Below, piece by piece: positions 15,140 through 18,525 of a stretch of DNA of 18,525 nt (position 1 is its first letter; the number at the start of each line of letters is the position of its first letter). The position numbers and the translations under genes were made by a program. Under the pieces are notes generated by a model. That model saw only the letters and a list, made by a program, of their open reading frames with translations, had not been told where the DNA came from and did not search any database. The stretch lies in assembly GCA_021788565.1 (NCBI GenBank), contig JAJYKO010000019.1, positions 1-18,525 on the forward strand, written 5' to 3'. Source of the stretch: Chloroflexota bacterium (GTDB lineage Bacteria > Chloroflexota > UBA6077).

Positions 15140-15495
15140 CGATGCAATCAGCCAGAACCCACAACTCGGCACCCAGCACCGCGAGCGTTATCCGCATCCC
15201 CGGCTACCGACTCACCATAACCCCCGACGGCGGGCGCGTCCTCTCGCGGGCCGTGGCCGTCGGCGCCGGCGTCAGGCCGGTCGAGGCGATCCGCTGCGTA
15301 TCCTGCGCTCACCTCAAGGGGATGGATCTGCCATCCTCCGGCAAGGTCATCACCTGCCGCCTGGGCTACTGGGCGAAGCCCGACGGCAAGGTCCTCTGGC
15401 TCACCCCTCAGCGTCTTCTCACCACCATGGGACCCATAGCCCGCGTAGCCTCGGGCTGCCTGGACCACAGCCCACAATCGTCGGAGGTGAGCTGA
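15136..15495 (+). CDS. hypothetical four-cysteine protein
   Basis: The 119-residue product has cysteines at 54, 57, 74 and 108 (IRCVSCAHLKG, VITCRLGYW, SGCLDHS), consistent with a zinc or Fe-S site, the spacing C-x2-C-x16-C-x33-C. The first 20 residues are Ser/Thr/Ala-rich and coincide with heptamer-like repeats in the DNA. The ATG at 15136 overlaps the previous stop by four bases and the stop overlaps the next ATG by one base, so translation is coupled on both sides. The family is not recognised. Confidence 0.6.
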   Translation: MTMQSARTHNSAPSTASVIRIPGYRLTITPDGGRVLSRAVAVGAGVRPVEAIRCVSCAHLKGMDLPSSGKVITCRLGYWAKPDGKVLWLTPQRLLTTMGPIARVASGCLDHSPQSSEVS

Positions 15496-16079
15496 TGGTC
15501 AGGCCGGCACCGTCCCTGAGGGAGCGCGCCATCGAACAGTGGCGCCAGGACGAAGAGGAATCGCGGCGCGAACGGGAAGCGCGCGAGGCAGCCCTATGGA
15601 AGACCGCCGAGGCCTCTCTGGAGCAGCAAGTGGTGGAGATCCTCGGCGAGGATCTGGTGATCAAGTTCGTGGCCCCGGTGGTCGACCCCGACCCTGACGC
15701 GCTGGAAGGCTCGCTCGTGCCGTGCGTGGAGGTCGAGGACCTGGCCTTTTCCAACGGGGGCACCAGCTATCTGCTGGCGCTGTGGCAACCATGCCCCCGG
15801 TGCGGGGAGCTCACCTACGCGGGCGAGTTCGACACTCTCTATAGCTTGGGCCGGCTGTTGGCGCTGCCGAAGCCGGGCTGGACAGACTGGATGTGCGGGA
15901 GATGCACGCTGAAGGCAGACCCGATGGTACAGGCAGAAGTCACAACGAGCGAGCCGACCGAGGCCGAGCGGCTGATGGCGGCGCTGCGCGAGTTCATCCT
16001 CGCCGCCGGCCCCATCATGGGCAGGGGGGGGGCTGGTTGTGATCAAGCTGAGGCTCAATGGGCAGGCAGCCGAGGTTGA
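15495..16079 (+). CDS. hypothetical zinc-ribbon protein, C-terminus possibly frameshifted
   Basis: The 194-residue product has a highly charged N-terminal helix (about 8-45), a strand-rich middle and CPRCGE at 100-105 with CGRC at 134-137, a C-x2-C/C-x2-C zinc ribbon. The start is ATG 15495 with GGAGGTG upstream, overlapping the previous stop. Its last 20 residues follow a run of nine G at 16024-16032. One more G would end the gene at TGA 16040-16042, overlapping the GTG start at 16039 in the usual four-base manner, whereas the frame as written overlaps the next gene by 41 bp. The final residues are therefore suspect. Confidence 0.6.
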   Translation: MVRPAPSLRERAIEQWRQDEEESRREREAREAALWKTAEASLEQQVVEILGEDLVIKFVAPVVDPDPDALEGSLVPCVEVEDLAFSNGGTSYLLALWQPCPRCGELTYAGEFDTLYSLGRLLALPKPGWTDWMCGRCTLKADPMVQAEVTTSEPTEAERLMAALREFILAAGPIMGRGGAGCDQAEAQWAGSRG

Positions 16080-16227
16080 GAAGATCTCACGGGTACTGCG
16101 GGAGCTCGAGGCTGACGGGGAGCTGCGGATCCTGAACGAGAGCGCGGACTACGCCGATAGGCCGCCGAGCCTCTATGTCCGGCGCTACCTGGACGTGGAG
16201 AGATTGGAGATCCGTCGTTCGAGATGA
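16039..16227 (+). CDS. small DUF3970-like protein
   Basis: The 62-residue product (GTG start) reads IKLRLNGQAAEVEKISRVLR, then ELRILNESADY and a strand LYVRRYLDVE. This is a beta-alpha-beta-beta layout close to small DUF3970-type proteins seen on plasmids and phages. That assignment is from memory of the pattern and modest in confidence. It is followed 50 bp later by the parB start and probably belongs to the same operon. Confidence 0.55.
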   Translation: MIKLRLNGQAAEVEKISRVLRELEADGELRILNESADYADRPPSLYVRRYLDVERLEIRRSR

Positions 16228-16277
16228 TCGCCCTGGGAGCAAGCCCGCTCCCGGGGCTGGATGGAGGAGGAACTGAG

Positions 16278-17936
16278 ATGGCGAGACAGAAGACCGCGCA
16301 GGTAGCGGAGGCACTGTCGCCGAACGGGCACGAGACGGCCGACGCCGGCATCCGGCACCTGCGCCAGATAGCCGAGGACGCTGCAAGCGCCAAGGCCAGC
16401 CGGCCGCGGCCGCCGGCGCCGCTCGATGCAGACGAGAACCACGGCCTGGAGATCGTCCAGCACATACCGCCTGGGGAGATCCGCGCCTTCGCGGATCAGG
16501 CCAGGTCCGACTTCTCGGACCTGGCCGAGCTCGCTGCATCCATCAAGGAGCACGGGGTACTGCAGCCGGTCCTGGTGCGCTACGTCCCGCAACCGGACGG
16601 GACGAACTACGAGCTGATCGCGGGGGAGCGGCGCCTGCGGGCCTCGGAGATTGCCGGTTGGGAGCGGATCCCCGCGATAGTGCGGGAGATCGACGACACG
16701 GCCGCGCTGGAGGTGAGCCTGCTGGAGAACATCCAGCGCAAGGACCTCAACCCCATCGAGGAAGCCCGGGGCTTCCGCACCTACCTGGATAAGACCGGCA
16801 AGACCCAGGCGGAGTTGGGCAAGGTGGTTGGCAAGAGCCAGAGCGCCGTCGCCAACAGCCTGCGGCTGCTGGACTGCCCCGAGCAGGTGCAGGCCCAGGT
16901 TATTTCTGGCGACATATCCGCCTACCACGCGCGGCTGCTGTTGGGGCTGCGGCCCGATGCCCACAAGGCCGGCAACCAGTGGCTGGACGGGTTTGGCAAC
17001 TTCGACGCCGCGATGGTCTGGGCCAAGGCGAATAGCTGGACCAGTACGCAGCTCGAGAGGGCCATCCGGCTGCTCAATAAGCGCACCGAGGCGGTTCTGG
17101 CGAGCGAACAGGTCTTGGAGAACGTCAAGCGAGAGGCCGCGGAACGGCTTGCGAAGCTGAGGGAATCGGGCGTCACGGCAGTCCAGGCTACCAGCCAATG
17201 GCAGAACCCCGACGGGCTCCTCTATCTGCCCGTGGTTCATCGCGGCGTCGGCCGGACCGATCTCACGTGCACGGCTTGCTCGGATTGCGCCGACCTGGTC
17301 ACTGTGACCCGGCCGAGCGGCAAGGTCGAGATGCTGTGCAGCAACGCCGCCTGCAACGCCCAACATCTGGCGGAGCTCCTCGAGCGGGCCAGGGAGATGG
17401 CGAGCGCGGAGGCAGAGGAGGCCGCGGGCAACCAATCCCGAGTGCTGGCGGGGCTGACTCCGGCCGAGAAGGCCCGCATCGCCCTCTACCTGCTCAGGAC
17501 TCGCTCCATGTACTACGACCAGAAGGCCCAGGACAAGACATGGGCCGCCCTGCCCACAGATGTCGACGCGGAGGAAGTGGTGGCCGCCGTTGTCACCGAG
17601 TCACTTCCGAAGATCGTCACGGAGGTGCTGGCCAGCTGCGAGCATCGGTCGCTGCGGGCATGGATCGCCGAGCGGTTCGAAATCGATCCCGAGTGGATCC
17701 TGGGACCGAAGGCGAAGAAAGACGTGGACCCGACGTCTGACGGGGAAGCCGAGCCCGAGGCGGGCGACCTCGGTACTGCCCTGGTCTGCCGGGAGTGCGG
17801 GCGCACCGATACCGGCGACGACCTGGAGGAGGACTGGGTGGAGGACGACCTGTGCTTCGCCTGTGCCGAGAGACTGGGGCTTGTGGGCGATGAGAACGCC
17901 GACGGCGGGAAGGCGGAGGGAAACGATGGGGATTAA
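16278..17936 (+). CDS. long ParB-family protein with two zinc-binding segments
   Basis: The 552-residue product has a ParB N-terminal domain (about 60-155) with box motif GERRLRA at 116-122 and LLENIQRKDLNP at 148-159, the CTP-binding and switching region of ParB. An HTH follows (KTQAELGKVVGKSQSAVANSL, about 175-195). ParB proteins bind parS sites and usually work with ParA in segregation; canonical chromosomal ones have about 290 residues. The extension here holds CTACSDC (331-337) with C354 and C359, and a ribbon C504-x2-C507 ... C526-x2-C529. The start is ATG 16278 with GGAGGAGG upstream, preferred over ATG 16224. No parA is visible in the window. It could serve partition, or transcription control as some phage and plasmid ParB-like proteins do. 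Confidence 0.85.
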   Translation: MARQKTAQVAEALSPNGHETADAGIRHLRQIAEDAASAKASRPRPPAPLDADENHGLEIVQHIPPGEIRAFADQARSDFSDLAELAASIKEHGVLQPVLVRYVPQPDGTNYELIAGERRLRASEIAGWERIPAIVREIDDTAALEVSLLENIQRKDLNPIEEARGFRTYLDKTGKTQAELGKVVGKSQSAVANSLRLLDCPEQVQAQVISGDISAYHARLLLGLRPDAHKAGNQWLDGFGNFDAAMVWAKANSWTSTQLERAIRLLNKRTEAVLASEQVLENVKREAAERLAKLRESGVTAVQATSQWQNPDGLLYLPVVHRGVGRTDLTCTACSDCADLVTVTRPSGKVEMLCSNAACNAQHLAELLERAREMASAEAEEAAGNQSRVLAGLTPAEKARIALYLLRTRSMYYDQKAQDKTWAALPTDVDAEEVVAAVVTESLPKIVTEVLASCEHRSLRAWIAERFEIDPEWILGPKAKKDVDPTSDGEAEPEAGDLGTALVCRECGRTDTGDDLEEDWVEDDLCFACAERLGLVGDENADGGKAEGNDGD

Positions 17937-18192
17937 GCCGCCCATCTTCCACGACGAGTACACCGAGCCACGGTGGATCTACGCGAGCCTTCTCCGTCCG
18001 GTTTCGGTGACGACGATGCCCGCCGGCATGATCATCGGCAGCGTCCGCAAGCACGAGCGGTACTACCACGGGACCGTGGACTATGCGCGCCGGTTGACGA
18101 AGAGGGAGTCGGAGCACTTCGACCTGCGCCTGATCGGCACCTGCCGGATTCGATGGCTGCGGGACAGAGGAGAGGCACACAGCGATGAGTGA
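17926..18192 (+). CDS. hypothetical protein
   Basis: The 88-residue product is not recognised. It is basic, with a strand-rich middle (WIYASLLRPVSVTTMP) and a charged C-terminal half (HFDLRLIGTCRIRWLRDR). The start is ATG 17926 with CGGAGGG upstream, overlapping the end of parB by 11 bp in another frame, so it is translationally coupled to parB. No membrane segment or metal site is seen. Confidence 0.6.
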   Translation: MGIKPPIFHDEYTEPRWIYASLLRPVSVTTMPAGMIIGSVRKHERYYHGTVDYARRLTKRESEHFDLRLIGTCRIRWLRDRGEAHSDE

Positions 18193-18361
18193 GACGAAGA
18201 TCGAGATCGTCCCCCTGGTCTACCGTGGCGAGATGCTGCTCGCCCTTTCGTGGCCGCCCGAAGGGATGCTCCATGGCCACTGGCGCAATGGCTCTGTCTG
18301 GTGGAAGCGGGAATGGAGCCGCTTCCAGCGCGAGATCGAGACCGTCGCTGGGAGGAACTGA
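18185..18361 (+). CDS. hypothetical small protein
   Basis: The 58-residue product is not recognised. It is tryptophan-rich (LSWPPEGMLHGHWRNGSVWW) with an acidic strand-forming start (ETKIEIVPLVYRG). The start is ATG 18185, inside the last 8 bp of the previous gene, and it ends 2 bp before the next start, so it is part of a compact cluster after parB. Confidence 0.55.
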   Translation: MSETKIEIVPLVYRGEMLLALSWPPEGMLHGHWRNGSVWWKREWSRFQREIETVAGRN

Positions 18362-18363
18362 GG

Positions 18364-18525
18364 ATGAAAGCGCTGATCGACTTCCTGGAGGCGGCCTTCG
18401 GGGCCGAGATCAAGGTTACCGCGGCCATCAGCATCGCGGGGCCCGACGCCCTGCAGCTGCTGGTCTTCGTCCACGCCGGCGCGGAGGAGGCCCAGGGGAT
18501 CGTGGCCAGGGTCCTGGCCGATCCG
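18364..18525 (+). CDS. hypothetical protein, cut by the window edge
   Basis: The first 54 residues are visible, starting at ATG 18364 behind GGGAGGAACTGAGG. The pattern is helix (MKALIDFLEAAFG), strands (EIKVTAAISIAG, LQLLVFVHAG) and a helix (EEAQGIVARVLADP), a small alpha/beta fold. The rest lies outside the window and no family is assigned. Confidence 0.55.
   Translation, partial: MKALIDFLEAAFGAEIKVTAAISIAGPDALQLLVFVHAGAEEAQGIVARVLADP

Noticed and set aside
16185..17435. Minus-strand open frame of 416 codons
   Set aside because: It is antisense to parB, whose motifs are clear; the translation has no domain pattern.

Overview
The window joins a stretch of bacterial chromosome (about 1-4980) to what looks like the left part of an integrated mobile element (about 4981 to the right edge and beyond). 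The DNA is GC-rich, with strong GGAGG-type ribosome binding sites, some GTG and TTG starts, tRNA genes without an encoded CCA end, a HelY-type Ski2-like helicase, a short MshC-like cysteinyl ligase and a Gram-positive-type LexA box. Together these suggest Chloroflexota or a related Terrabacteria lineage. That is an inference from gene types; no 16S sequence is present.

Chromosomal part: the 3' end of an rRNA operon (5S rRNA), an initiator tRNA-fMet and a strong terminator; a small SPW-type membrane protein on the plus strand; a bidirectional terminator; then, on the minus strand, a 949-residue DEVH-box helicase and an MshC/CysRS-like ligase. A tRNA-Glu(UUC) gene with its own good promoter follows.

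Element, left arm (minus strand, 5000-8904): a large serine recombinase abuts tRNA-Glu, and its last codons are read antisense through the tRNA, so this is the probable attL. Upstream in the same operon lie a DNA methyltransferase fused to a PD-(D/E)XK-like domain and two small unknown genes. A sigma70-type promoter drives the operon, and a GAAC-N4-GTTC LexA-type box covers its -35 element, suggesting SOS control of excision.

Element, second minus-strand operon (8994-11388): XRE regulator, two unknown proteins and a HEPN-domain protein, tightly packed (2-bp gap, 1-bp gap, 8-bp overlap). This is the best candidate for an undescribed toxin-antitoxin or defence module. It is divergent from a ribbon-helix-helix gene that has a near-consensus promoter, and that promoter is bracketed by two inverted copies of an AGTATTCC sequence.

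Element, plus-strand arm (11519-18525): many small, translationally coupled genes of unknown function, several with zinc-finger cysteine pairs. Also present are a DGQHR-motif protein preceded by two related long palindromes, a small membrane protein and a 552-residue ParB with two extra zinc-binding segments. No capsid, terminase, tail or conjugation gene is visible, so a plasmid-like integrative element fits better than a prophage, though only part of it is seen. Between 12.7 and 16.1 kb several small genes look disrupted: three are explained by one missing base each, two of them in G runs, and one has two in-frame TGA codons. This is either decay or sequencing error. No gene-free stretch exceeds 300 bases.
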